From NCBI GenBank assembly GCA_007858575.1, contig CP042279.1, positions 5,086,501 through 5,150,500 of the forward strand: a DNA stretch of 64,000 bases, given 5' to 3'. The number at the start of each line of letters is the position of its first letter. The stretch's first letter is position 1. Below are positions 49,529 to 58,549 of this stretch, in pieces. The notes beneath the pieces are model-generated. The model worked only from the letters and a program-made list of their open reading frames with translations. It had not been told where the DNA came from and did not search any database. The position numbers and the translations under genes were made by a program. The DNA comes from Streptomyces sp. WAC08241 (GTDB taxonomy: Bacteria > Actinomycetota > Actinomycetes > Streptomycetales > Streptomycetaceae).

Positions 49529-50133
49529 TCTGGTGGTACAAGGGACGCCGCCTCACCACGGTCGTCCTGCCCGGCCTTCTCGCGTTCACGCTGCTCGCCG
49601 CCGTCGCCCACGGCGAGTCCGTGTCCCTGCCCGGACTGATCACCTCCGGCGGGAACCTCTCTTCCTCATGCACCTCACCCCGCTGATCGTGACGGCGACC
49701 CTCGCGCACAGCCTCGCCCAGCGGCTGCCCGAAGCCGAGGACCTGTCCGTGCGCCCCGTCCAGCGGTACGACGTGGCCCTCGCCCTGCTCACCGTCGCCG
49801 TGGCGGTGTCGGCCGCTGCGGTCATCGGCGCGGTCGCGAACTCCGCCACGGCGTACGAGGCCGCCCGGAACACGCTGTTCCTGACCGGCCTCATGCTGCT
49901 CGGGGGCGCCGTCCATCCGCAGGCCGCGACCGTCACTCCCGTCGCCTGGGTGTTCATCGCGGCCTTCGTGGGCTACCGCGACTTCCACCGTCCCTGGCCC
50001 TGGGCTGTCACTCTCCACCCCGCCGGCTACCTGCCCACGTCCTTCTTCTGCCTGGCGGTCTTCCTCTGCGGCCTGGTCGCCTCCGCCACACCCGCCGCCG
50101 CCCCACCTCCTGAAAGGCCCGCCAGCCCCGTGA
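49525..50133 (+). CDS. ABC transporter membrane subunit
   Basis: About 202 residues with five or six predicted helices, including VLPGLLAFTLLAAVAHGES, ALLTVAVAVSAAAVIGAVA, LFLTGLMLLGGAVHP and PTSFFCLAVFLCGLVASATP. The charge pattern (WWYKGRR start) places the amino terminus inside. It is linked to both neighbours by GTGA overlaps, so it is the second membrane part of a three-gene cassette. Frame breaks near 49660 and 50105 blur the exact stop. The substrate is unknown. Confidence 0.65.
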
Positions 50134-50874
50134 CCATCGAACTCGACGCCGTCTCCTACGCGTACGGGCGCCGCTCGCGCAACATCCTCTCCGGGCTCAG
50201 CTACACCATCCCCGACGGCTTCACGATCCTTCTCGGCCCCAACGGAGCCGGTAAGACGACCACGTTGAAGCTGGCCGCCGGGTGAACCGGCCGAGTCGGG
50301 GCTCGGTACGGCTCGGGCGCCTGTCCTCAGACTCCAGGACGTACCGAACGAAGGTGGCCTGGATGCCGCAGACCGTCACTGCCATGACCGGCCTCACGGC
50401 CCGCGAACAGGTCGCCTACACAGGGTGGTTGAAGGGAATGAGTCGTCGTGCCGCCTGGGACGCCTCCACAGGGGCGCTGGAACAGGTCCGGATGACCGAG
50501 CACGCCGACACGAAGACGAAACGGCTCTCCGGCGGTCAGCTACGCCGCGTCGGTGTCGCCTCCGCGCTGGTCCACGGAGCCGAAGTCCTGCTCCTCGACG
50601 AGCCCACGGCCGGCATGGACCCGACACAGCGCCGTGTCTTCCGGGACCTCGTGATCGGGCTCGCCTCCCGCGAGGTACGGGTCCTCCTTTCGACGCACGA
50701 CGTCGCCGACCTGGCCGAGGAGGCCGACCACGTCACCGCCCTCACCCGGGGCACGATCACCTTCTCCGGCACCACCGGCGCCTTCCTCGCGCACGCGCCT
50801 GCCCACGTCCGGAGGCCCGCCGGGCCGAAGTCGCGTACACGGCCCTGACGGGAGACGGGGTTATGGGCTACTGA
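50130..50874 (+). CDS. ABC transporter ATPase, 3' end altered next to IS630
   Basis: About 248 residues. Walker A is LLGPNGAGKTTTLKL near residue 36, the signature LSGGQLRRVGVASAL near 132, Walker B VLLLDEPTAGMDPTQR near 153 and the H-loop VLLSTHDVADLAEEADHV near 180. It belongs to the multidrug/ABC-2 exporter ATPase type and would energise the two preceding membrane proteins. The end (YTALTGDGVMGY) appears to run into IS630 left-end DNA, so the native carboxy tail may be lost. Frame breaks lie near 50280 and 50820. Confidence 0.85.
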
Positions 50875-52040
50875 ACTTGATTGAGTGATGTCGGGACGGT
50901 TCGCCTGACAGCGCATGCTCGCTCCGGTAGCTCCTGGAGGGTGAGGTACGCGCAGGGCGGTGGGCTGACCGACGCAGAGAGAGCCGCGCGGGAGCGAATC
51001 CGGCTGCAGGCTGTCGTCCGTTTCGAGGCCGGGGAGACGAACCGCGAGGTCGCCGTCGCGCTGCAGGTGAGCGAGCGGTCGGTGGAACGGTGGCGCCGGG
51101 CCTGGCGCGAGCGCGGCGAGGCCGGGGTCCTGTCGCAGGGCTCTCCGGGGCGGTCCCGGCTTAGTGAAACACAGATCGCTAGTCCGGAGCGGGAGTTGGA
51201 GCGTGGCCCGCTGGTCCACGGATGGGCGGACCAGCGATGGACGCTGGCGCGGATCAAGACGTTGATCGGTCGGCTCTTCCACGTCCCCTACACCGTCCAG
51301 GGCACGTGGCGATTGTTGAAGCGGCATGGCTGGAGCTGGCAGCAGCCGGCCCGACGCGCCATCGAGCGGGACGACGACGCGGTCGAGGGGAAGAAGGAGA
51401 CCTGGCCGCGGTAAGACCATCGCGGCGGAGCGCGATGCCTGGATCGTCTTCGAGGACGAGGCCGGACAGTCGATGACTCCGCCGCGTGCCAGGACCTGGG
51501 GCCGGATCGGCCAGACCCCGATCGTGAGGGTGCGGAGCCGGGGCTCCGGGCGGGTGCCGATGGCGGGCATGGCCTGCTTCAAGCCGGGCCGGCGATCCCG
51601 GCTCATCTATGCGATCCGCGAGTACCGGGGCCGCAAGGACGAGCCGAAGGACTTCGGCTGGCGCGACTTCCGCGACTTGGTCGTCCGAGCCAGGATCCAG
51701 CTCAAGGGCCCGATCGTGCTGGTCTGGGACAACGTCCGCCTCCACCTGACGGTCGGGATGAAGCAGTTCATCGCGGCGAACGCCGAATGGCTGACCGTGT
51801 TCCAGCTCCCGGCCTACGCTCCTGACCTCAATCCGACCGAGGGCATCTGGGCGCTGGTCAAGCGCGACCTGGGCAACCTGGCCGCCGCGGATCTCGGCGA
51901 GATCACCAGGGCCGTGAAACGTCGACTCAAGAAGATCCAGTACCGCCCCGACCTCGTCGACGGGTGCATCGAGGCCACTGGCCTGAGCCTGGACGCCTTA
52001 TCGAACCGGGAACCAGTCCCGGATCACACGTCCCAGCCCG
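50860..52040 (+). mobile_element. IS630-family insertion sequence
   Basis: The element holds one transposase gene. Imperfect end repeats can be seen: GTGATGTCGGGACGGTTCGCC near 50886 and, on the other strand, GTGATCCGGGACTGGTTCCC near 52010-52030. The right end lies inside or next to the stop of a SUKH-4-like gene and the left end next to the ABC ATPase stop. Exact borders and the TA target duplication could not be fixed by eye. Confidence 0.7.
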
Positions 52041-52045
52041 CGTAG
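50941..52045 (+). CDS. IS630-family transposase
   Basis: About 368 residues. The amino part is a winged-helix module (AVALQVSERSVERWRRAWRE). The DDE domain has WIVFEDEAGQSM, VLVWDNVRLHLTV and APDLNPTEGIWALVKRDLGN, giving the three acidic catalytic residues. The GTG start at 50941 gives RYAQGGGLTDAERAARERI, the usual family opening. A break near 51400 joins the two halves and is best explained by missing bases. The last residues (DHTSQPA) come from the junction with the neighbouring gene. Confidence 0.9.
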
Positions 52046-52440
52046 TCCCCCGTCTCCACGTCATCACAGAACGTCTCCCAGAACCCGTTCTCCACGAGAG
52101 CGGTCCCGTCGATGCCGGTGACGAGAACGCGCAGCTCTTCCGCCACTTCCCCGCACCTTTCCTCGTCGCCCTCCGCATAGAACGGGAAGCGTGCGATCAC
52201 GGCCGCGACGCATCGGTTGAAGGAGTCGAGGTCTCTGTTCACGTGACCGGCCGTCGTCGACTCGACGCTGGCAATATGCACCACGTGACCACTGGCGACA
52301 TCGACGGCGACGCGTCCGAACAGGCCACTCGTCGCGATGACGACCAGCCCCCGTTCACCGATCTCTCCGAAGTACGCCGGCTCGCTCAGCGGCCGGTACT
52401 CGTATCCGATCAGTCCGCCTGGGATGCCGGTCTCCTGAGA
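52024..52440 (-). CDS. SUKH-4-like immunity protein, amino-truncated
   Basis: The readable protein is about 138 residues: GIPGGLIGYEYRPLSEPAYF, LVVIATSGLFGRVAVDVASG, HVNRDLDSFNRCVAAVIARF and LVENGFWETFCDDVETGDYA. The SFxRCVAAV helix and the FWETxxDDVExGDY ending fit the SUKH-4 family. The amino-terminal third expected for the family is missing or out of frame near 52440. The stop is adjacent to the IS630 right end. It was probably an immunity gene; the cognate toxin is not seen. Confidence 0.6.
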   Translation of the reverse strand, partial: SQETGIPGGLIGYEYRPLSEPAYFGEIGERGLVVIATSGLFGRVAVDVASGHVVHIASVESTTAGHVNRDLDSFNRCVAAVIARFPFYAEGDEERCGEVAEELRVLVTGIDGTALVENGFWETFCDDVETGDYAGWDV

Positions 52441-52676
52441 TCGACAGCAAACTGGGTGGGCACTCGGGTGGCGCCTCGATGGCGATCAAGACGAACTCGG
52501 TCTTCGGCAACGGCGGCAAGGGCTGGCTCACGGGAGGATCCTCTCCCGCCGGACTGCCGGGGAACAGCCAGCGGCCGCGGGAGGGGCAACCCTTGCGGAG
52601 CGGCCCGTACCGACATCACCTATTCAAGTTCAGTAGCGCCGTCGTCCCCGACCGCCCCGTCGATGTCACCTGTGGA
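52441..52676. other. Unassigned remnant DNA upstream of tRNA-Thr
   Basis: This 236-bp stretch has a plus-strand reading IDSKLGGHSGGASMAIKTNS, then GNGGKGWLTGG, that looks protein-like but is too short and bounded by stops to call a gene. It may be the end of a deleted gene in the accessory segment. Confidence 0.3.
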
Positions 52677-52679
52677 CGT

Positions 52680-52714
52680 CGAAGGCCCCCAACCATGATC
52701 GGTCGGGGGCCTTC
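52680..52714. terminator. Hairpin between remnant region and tRNA-Thr
   Basis: CGAAGGCCCCC pairs with GGGGGCCTTCG around AACCATGATCGGTC. It lies 12 bp from the tRNA 3' end and would terminate tRNA transcription on the minus strand. Confidence 0.75.
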
Positions 52715-52726
52715 GCATGTCCCACC

Positions 52727-52802
52727 TGGAGCCCCTGTCGGGTTCGAACCGACGACCCCCGCTTTACAAGAGCGGTGCTCTGGCCAACTGAGCTAAGGAG
52801 GC
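52727..52802 (-). tRNA. tRNA-Thr, anticodon TGT
   Basis: A complete cloverleaf on the minus strand: acceptor GCCTCCT, D arm GCTC...GAGC, anticodon arm CCGCT-CTTGTAA-AGCGG (anticodon TGT), T arm GTCGG-TTCGAAC-CCGAC, and encoded CCA. The 3' acceptor reads AGGGGCT, but AGGGGGCT would pair perfectly with the 5' arm, so one G is probably missing from the sequence. It decodes ACA. It marks the boundary between the accessory segment and the core. Confidence 0.93.
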
Positions 52803-52865
52803 AACCCGTGCAGTGTATCCAACGACGCTCCCGTGGTGGTCGGGAATCTCACGGGGCGGGGAGTG

Positions 52866-52892
52866 CTGACAGATCCCCCGCGGCAGGTAGCG
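52866..52892 (+). promoter_or_regulatory. Probable msiK promoter
   Basis: TGACAG at 52867-52872 and TAGCGT at about 52888-52893 resemble -35 and -10 boxes for the main Streptomyces sigma factor, with spacing near 15-16 bp. The site is about 90 bp upstream of msiK and just ahead of the dre-like element. Confidence 0.35.
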
Positions 52893-52910
52893 TCACCCGT
52901 GGTTCACCCA

Positions 52911-52926
52911 GGTGGACTAGACCTCA
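52911..52926 (+). promoter_or_regulatory. DasR-responsive element (dre)-like site upstream of msiK
   Basis: GGTGGACTAGACCTCA shares the 13-bp core GTGGACTAGACCT with the site upstream of nagK and fits the dre pattern. It lies 58 bp before the msiK start, downstream of the proposed promoter, where a repressor could block transcription. Confidence 0.7.
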
Positions 52927-52983
52927 ATCCTTCCTTTACTCGGATCGTCCGGCACGTTCCTGCCGGTGAAGGGACACATCACC

Positions 52984-54081
52984 ATGGCCTCCGTCACGTT
53001 CGACAAGGCGACCCGGGTGTACCCCGGTGCCACCAAGCCCTCCGTCGACCAGCTCGACATCGAGATCGCCGACGGCGAGTTCCTCGTCCTCGTCGGGCCC
53101 TCCGGCTGCGGCAAGTCGACCTCCCTGCGCATGCTCGCGGGTCTCGAGGACGTCAACGCCGGCTCCATCCGCATCGGTGACCGCGACGTCACGCACCTGC
53201 CGCCCAAGGACCGGGACATCGCCATGGTGTTCCAGAACTACGCGCTCTACCCGCACATGACCGTCGCCGACAACATGGGCTTCGCGCTCAAGATCGCCGG
53301 CGTCAACAAGGCCGACATCCGCGCCAAGGTCGAAGAGGCCGCGAAGATCCTCGACCTCACCGAGTACCTCGACCGCAAGCCGAAGGCGCTCTCCGGCGGT
53401 CAGCGCCAGCGCGTCGCCATGGGCCGCGCCATCGTCCGCGAGCCGCAGGTCTTCCTCATGGACGAGCCGCTGTCGAACCTCGACGCCAAGCTCCGCGTCT
53501 CGACCCGCACCCAGATCGCGAGCCTCCAGCGCCGCCTGGGCATCACCACGGTCTACGTCACCCACGACCAGACCGAGGCCCTCACCATGGGCGACCGCGT
53601 CGCCGTCCTCAAGGACGGTCTGCTCCAGCAGGTCGACACCCCGCGCAACATGTACGACAAGCCCGCGAACCTCTTCGTCGCCGGCTTCATCGGCTCCCCC
53701 GCCATGAACCTCGTCGAGGTCCCGATCACCGACGGCGGCGTGAAGTTCGGCAACAGCGTCGTCCCCGTCTCCCGCGACGCCATCGCCGCCGCCTCCGCCA
53801 ACGGCGACACCACCGTCACCGTCGGCGTCCGCCCCGAGCACTTCGACGTCTCCGGCCCGACCGGCAAGGACGGCCTCGCCGTCACCGTCAACGTCGTCGA
53901 GGAGCTCGGCTCCGACGGCTTCGTCTACGGCTCCACCCGCGTCGGCGGCGAGGACAAGGACCTGGTCGTCCGCGTCGGCGGCCGCGACGTCCCCGCCAAG
54001 GGCTCCACGCTCCACGTCGTGCCCCGCGCCGGCGAGCTGCACGTCTTCTCCACCTCCACGGGCGCCCGCCTCAGCGACTGA
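52984..54081 (+). CDS. msiK: Multiple-sugar-import ABC ATPase MsiK
   Basis: An intact 365-residue ATPase. Walker A GPSGCGKSTSLRM near residue 40, signature LSGGQRQRVAMGRA near 138 and Walker B VFLMDEPLSNLDAKL near 158 are complete, and the carboxy third is the MalK-type regulatory domain (GVRPEHFDVSG). MsiK is the shared energiser of several Streptomyces carbohydrate importers (cellobiose, chitobiose, maltose types) that lack their own ATPase. The start ATG 52984 follows a dre-like site. A hairpin follows, so it is monocistronic. The sugar-binding lipoprotein at 18 kb is a plausible client. Confidence 0.95.
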   Translation: MASVTFDKATRVYPGATKPSVDQLDIEIADGEFLVLVGPSGCGKSTSLRMLAGLEDVNAGSIRIGDRDVTHLPPKDRDIAMVFQNYALYPHMTVADNMGFALKIAGVNKADIRAKVEEAAKILDLTEYLDRKPKALSGGQRQRVAMGRAIVREPQVFLMDEPLSNLDAKLRVSTRTQIASLQRRLGITTVYVTHDQTEALTMGDRVAVLKDGLLQQVDTPRNMYDKPANLFVAGFIGSPAMNLVEVPITDGGVKFGNSVVPVSRDAIAAASANGDTTVTVGVRPEHFDVSGPTGKDGLAVTVNVVEELGSDGFVYGSTRVGGEDKDLVVRVGGRDVPAKGSTLHVVPRAGELHVFSTSTGARLSD

Positions 54082-54113
54082 CCCGTAGACGATCAGAAGA
54101 TCAGACGATCCAG

Positions 54114-54142
54114 CGGCCCCGCGTCCACCGGACGCGGGGCCG
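54114..54142 (+). terminator. Intrinsic terminator after msiK
   Basis: CGGCCCCGCGTCC and GGACGCGGGGCCG form a perfect 13-bp stem with loop ACC, 32 bp after the msiK stop. Confidence 0.92.
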
Positions 54143-54318
54143 TTCGGCCATTCGGCCCCCATAGAGGGGTTTACGGCGCGAAACCCCGGCATTCCGGGGC
54201 CGTACCCGGCCAAAAGCACTCCCCGCGTCAACACGGAATTCGAAAAGCCGCCTCGAACCATCCCCCGCGAGAGTGACTAAATGTCGCCATATCATTACCG
54301 CCCGCTACGCTCGCCTGC

Positions 54319-54729
54319 GTGACCCACTCTGCCCGCCGAATCGGCCGCTCCCTCGCCCTCGTCCTGCCCGTCGTCCTGGTGCTCTCGGGAACGCTCGCGG
54401 TGTCCGCCGTTCCGTGGGCCGGCCAGGACTCCGCGACCCAGCTCACGGCCTCCGCCAAGGACGTCTCCGCGCCCGCCAAGTCCCGTGCGCCGCAGGACGT
54501 CCTGCGCGACCAGCTCCTCGCCGAGCTCCGGGCGAAGGACCCCGGCACCGCGCTCACCCACCTCCAGCGCGAGGTGGAGAACCGGCCCTCCCTCGCCCGG
54601 CACTGCATGTCGATCGCCCGCGACCTCGGCCGCGCCGCCGTCCAGCGCTACGGCCCCGCCCGCGCCCAGTCCTTCTCCCGCCCGGTCTGCGACACCTCGT
54701 TCGCGACCGGCGTCATGCGCGCGAGCTGA
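54319..54729 (+). CDS. Small secreted protein
   Basis: An intact 136-residue frame from GTG 54319. A signal peptide (MTHSARRIGRSLALVLPVVL) is followed by an alpha-helical mature domain: APQDVLRDQLLAELRAKDPG, ALTHLQREVENRPSLARHCM and IARDLGRAAVQRYGPARAQS. Two Cys (ARHCMS and PVCDTSF) could form a disulfide. The family is common in Streptomyces but has no known function. The RR near residue 6 is not a full Tat motif. A degenerate repeat array follows. Confidence 0.75.
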   Translation: MTHSARRIGRSLALVLPVVLVLSGTLAVSAVPWAGQDSATQLTASAKDVSAPAKSRAPQDVLRDQLLAELRAKDPGTALTHLQREVENRPSLARHCMSIARDLGRAAVQRYGPARAQSFSRPVCDTSFATGVMRAS

Positions 54730-54735
54730 GCCCCG

Positions 54736-54850
54736 TCACCACGTACGCCGAGCTCGTCACCACGTACGCCGAGCCCGTCACCGCACACCCCGACGAGCCC
54801 GTCACCACGTACGCCGACGAGCCCGTCACCGCGCACACCGCGCCCGGCGC
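54736..54850. repeat. CCCGTCACC-ACGTACGCCGA tandem repeat array
   Basis: About five imperfect units (CCCGTCACCACGTACGCCGAG and shorter variants with GCACACCCCGACGAG) follow the secreted-protein stop. They are 21 to 30 bp apart and do not encode a convincing protein. Confidence 0.7.
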
Positions 54851-54947
54851 CGCGCACCCCGGGCCCCCGTCACGCACACCGGGACCCGCCCCCGCGAACC
54901 GGTCCCCGTGACGCGGTGCCGGAGCGCCGGGCGCCTATCGTGCCCGT

Positions 54948-55663
54948 ATGCACTCCACTCCGACGCAGGCCGTGGTCCTGGCGGGCGGCCAGGGCTCGCG
55001 GCTGCGCCCCTACACCGACGACCGCCCCAAGCCGATGGTCGAGATCCCGGGCACCGGGACCCCGATCATCGGCCATCAGCTTTCCTGGCTGGCCGCCGAG
55101 GGCGTCACCCACGCCGTCGTCTCCTGCGGCCACCTCGCCGAGGTGCTCCAGGAGTGGCTCGAAGGCGCCGACCTGCCCCTGAAGGTGACGACGGTCGTCG
55201 AGACCGAACCCCTGGGCCGCGGCGGCGGCCTCAAGTACGCCGCCGCGCGCCTCCCCTCGCCCGACGAGCCCTGGTACGCCACCAACGGCGACATCTGGAC
55301 CCGCTTCTCGCTGCGCGAGATGGCCGCCTTCCACGCCGAGCGCGACGCCCTCGCCACCCTCGCCCTGGCCCGCCCCCGCATCCCGTGGGGCGCCGTCGAG
55401 ACCGACACCTTCGGGCACATCACCGACTTCATCGAGGCGCCGCCGTCGCCGTTCCTCATCAACGCCGGCGTGTACGTCTTCTCCGCCGACTTCACCGAGC
55501 TCCTGCCCGACCTCGGCGACCACGAGCGGACCACCTTCCCCGCCTCGCCCGCGAGCAGCGCCTCGCCGGCTTCCCGCTGCCCCAGGGGGCGTACTGGCGG
55601 GCCATCGACACCGCCAAGGACCTCACCGAGGCCGCCAGGGAACTGGCCGCCCAGAGGGCCTGA
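54948..55663 (+). CDS. NDP-sugar pyrophosphorylase-like nucleotidyltransferase
   Basis: About 238 residues of the sugar nucleotidyltransferase fold. The nucleotide-binding motif is VVLAGGQGSRLRPYTDDRPK near residue 8, followed by PMVEIPGTGTPIIGHQLSWL, WYATNGDIWTRFS and FLINAGVYVFSADFTELLPD. It transfers NMP to a sugar phosphate (mannose-1-phosphate guanylyltransferase-like), product unknown. It ends after a slip near 55545. The start is ATG 54948. A hairpin terminator follows at 55687. Confidence 0.88.
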
Positions 55664-55686
55664 GACCCGCGCCCCGGGCGTACGGA

Positions 55687-55717
55687 AGGGCGGCACCGCG
55701 TGGAAGCGGTGCCGCCC
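55687..55717. terminator. Intrinsic terminator with T-tract
   Basis: AAGGGCGGCACCGC pairs with GCGGTGCCGCCCTTT around GTGGA, followed by TTTCTCCTT. It lies between the nucleotidyltransferase and the convergent DoxX gene. Confidence 0.9.
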
Positions 55718-55740
55718 TTTCTCCTTGCTCCGTACGGGAC

Positions 55741-57400
55741 TCAGCCCAGCAGGCCGCCGATCGGGTTCCGGGCGCCGCCGTCCCCGCCGCCGCTCGTCGT
55801 CGAGCCGCTCTCCGAGGGGGTGCCGGTCGAGCCGGTCGAGCCCGTGGAGCCGCCGCTCGACGTGCCGCCCGTGCCGCTCGGGGTGTCGCTGGTGGACGGC
55901 GGGGCTCGGGGTCCGACCGCGTGGGCGTACGGTCGCCGGAGCCGCCGGTCCCGGTGCCGACGCCCTGCGTGGCGGTCGGGCGCTGCTCCCGGGTCCGGGT
56001 GGACTCGCGGGTCGGCTCGGCCGGGTGTCGTCCGTCGCCTCCCGGGTCGGCTCGCTCTCCGCCGGGGCCTCGGTCGTCTTCTCGGCGGTCGCGGCCGGCT
56101 CGGGCGCGGTGGACGCCGGCTTGAGGGGTGTCGCCGCGGGGCTCCTGGAGCGGGCGGCCGGGGAGGTGGTTGATCGGGTCGTCGTTGGGGCCCGGGACGG
56201 TGACCATCTCGGTGGAGCGGACCGCGCCGCCGAGGACGGAGCCGACGAGGAGGGTGAGGCCGACGACGACGGCGGCGAGGAGGGAGCCGCGGCGCAGCAC
56301 CCGGCGGCGCAGGTCCAGGAGGTCGGCGCGGGGGCCGAGGGTGCGCCAGGCCTCCCCGGCGAGGCGGCCGTCGAGGGAGTAGACGGGGGCGCCCGCCATG
56401 ATCAGCGGCGTCCAGGCGGCCAGGTAGATGATGTCGGCGGAGTCGTAGACCGGGACGCTCTTCCAACTGACGGTGAGCAGCAGCGCGGCGGAGAGCAGGG
56501 CGCCGACGGCGGCGGCGACGCGCTGCCAGAGCCCGAGGATCGTGAGGACGCCGACGACGACCTGGAGGAAGGCGACGGTGAGTCCGGCGCCGACGGGGTG
56601 CTGGAGGGCGAAGTCGCGGAGCGGCTCGGCGAGGCCCAGGGGTGGAGGGAGTTGAGCCACTTCACCATGGAGCCGCGCTCGCCGCCGTCGAAGTAGACGG
56701 GGTCGCAGAGCTTGCCCATGCCCGCGCAGACCGAGATGAAGCCGAGGAAGACGCGGAGCGGGAGGAGGACGACGCCGAGGTTCATCCGGCGGCCGGGGTA
56801 GTAGGCGTGCCGGACGGAGTCCTGTCCGTGCCGCCGCTCGGCCCGGCCCTGCCGCTCCTCCCCGTCCCCGTACGACTCGTTCCCGTACGAATCGGCTCCG
56901 TACGCCTCGTCCCCGTACGGCTCGCCCGGCTCGGGCCGCGGCTCGTACAGGTCGTCGTAGGCGCCCTCGGCGCGCCGCATCGGGGGCAGCAGCGGCGCGG
57001 CCCCGGCGGGCACCACGGGGTGGGCATGGTGTCGCCGATGCCGGGGATCGCCTGGGTCGCGCCCGCGTCCGGGCCGCCGTGGCCCCCGGGCCCGCCGAGC
57101 GGTTCGAGCGTGGCGACGGAGGACTCGCGCACGGCCTGGAGGAGGCCGGTCGCGCCCGGCGTGGACTTCCCGGTCCACACGACGGGTCGCCGGCGCGGGC
57201 CGCCGCCCGCCCGGGCCCCCGCTCCGGACAGGGCCGCGGCACGGCGCCGGCGGCGAACTTCGGCTGCGGGGCCGGCGCGAGCCGCACACGGAAGCTGGCG
57301 TGGTTCACGATCACCTGGGCGGGATCGGAATCCACCTTGACCATGCTCAGCGGGGCTGATCGTCGAACCCCGGCCGGGGCGTTCTGGTGTCCACACTCAT
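55741..57400 (-). CDS. DoxX-family membrane protein with long disordered flanks
   Basis: About 553 residues. The amino half is cytoplasmic and low-complexity (MSVDTRTPRPGFDDQP; later YGDEAYGADSYGNESYGDGE). The DoxX core follows: LGVVLLPLRVFLGFISVCAG, FALQHPVGAGLTVAFLQVVV and ADIIYLAAWTPLIMAGAPVY, giving four helices. An extracytoplasmic Pro/Thr/Ser/Gly tail ends GGDGGARNPIGGLLG. DoxX proteins are linked to quinone and thiol redox functions; this large variant has no known role. Frame breaks are frequent (near 57240, 57015, 56650, 56130 and 55915). Confidence 0.78.
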
Positions 57401-57517
57401 CTAACCGAGTGATCCGGGTTTAGGACACTGCCTTGACGGGTCGCAAATGTCCGAGACCCGTCAAGATCACCGCCGCGGCCGGAGCCGGGGCCGTACGGCC
57501 GGGGTACGGGGCCGGGG

Positions 57518-58473
57518 TCAGCCCTGCGGCGGCGGGCCGCCTCGTACAGCACGACACCGGCGGCGACACCGGCGTTGAGCGACTCGGCGCCGCCCGGCAT
57601 CGGGATGCGGACCAGGAAGTCGCAGGTCTCGCCGACGAGCCGGGACAGGCCCTTGCCCTCGGAGCCGACCACGATGACGACCGGGCCGGACAGCGCCTCC
57701 AGCTCGTGGACCTCGGTGTCGCCGTCCGCGGACAGGCCGACGACCGTGAGACCGGCCTTCTGGTACCGCTCCAGACAGCGGGTCAGGTTGGTGGCGCGGG
57801 CGACCGGGGTGCGGGCGGCGGTGCCGGCCGAGGTCTTCCAGGCGCCGGCGGTCATGCCGGCCGCGCGCCGCTCGGGGACGACGACGCCGTGGCCGCCGAA
57901 GGCGGAGACGGAGCGGACGACGGCGCCGAGGTTGCGCGGGTCGGTGACGCCGTCGAGGGCGACGATCAGCGGGTCCTCGTGGTCGTCGAACGCGGCCGCG
58001 GCCAGGTCCTCGGGGTGCGCGTACTCGTACGGCGGGACCTGGAGGACGAGGCCCTGGTGGTTCAGGCCGTTCGTCATCCGGTCCAGCTCGGGGCGCGGCG
58101 CCTCCATGATGTGGATGTTGCCGCGGCCGGTGGCGAGGTTCAGGGCCTCGCGCACGCGCTCGTCGTTGTCGATGAACTGCTGGACGTACAGGGTCGTGGC
58201 GGGCACGCCGTCGCGCAGGGCCTCGAAGACCGGGTTGCGGCCGACGACCATCTCGGACAGGCCCTTGCCGCCGCGGCGGGCGACGGGCTTGCGCTTGGCC
58301 GCCTGCCGCGCCATCGCGTTGGAGACGCGGTACGCCTTGTGGCCCTTGCGGTCCTCGGCCCTGGGCGTCGGGCCCTTGCCTTCGAGGCCCTTGCGCCGCT
58401 GGCCACCGCTGCCGACCGTCGCACCCTTCTTGTTCGACGTGCGGCGGTTCCTGCGCTGGCTGTTCCCGGCCAT
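57518..58473 (-). CDS. rlmB: 23S rRNA 2'-O-ribose methyltransferase RlmB/TrmH family
   Basis: About 318 residues. A basic amino extension (MAGNSQRRNRRTSNKKGATV), common in actinobacterial members, precedes the substrate-binding segment EMVVGRNPVFEALRDGVPAT and the SPOUT knot: LIVALDGVTDPRNLGAVVRS, IVVGSEGKGLSRLVGETCDF and VRIPMPGGAESLNAGVAAGV. It methylates a conserved guanosine of 23S rRNA using SAM. The stop is placed at 57518 assuming one slip after EAARRR. It lies 77 bp after cysS on the same strand. Confidence 0.9.
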
Positions 58474-58549
58474 GACTACCTGTTTCCTCTGCTGACGTAC
58501 AAAGTCTGTAACTGAAGTGTGCCGCCCGGAGGTCCGAGCGGCACGTCTT

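Noticed and set aside
50941..52045. Programmed frameshift in the IS630 transposase near 51400
   Set aside because: The junction lacks a clear slippery heptamer and looks like the other frame breaks in the window, so missing bases are the simpler explanation.
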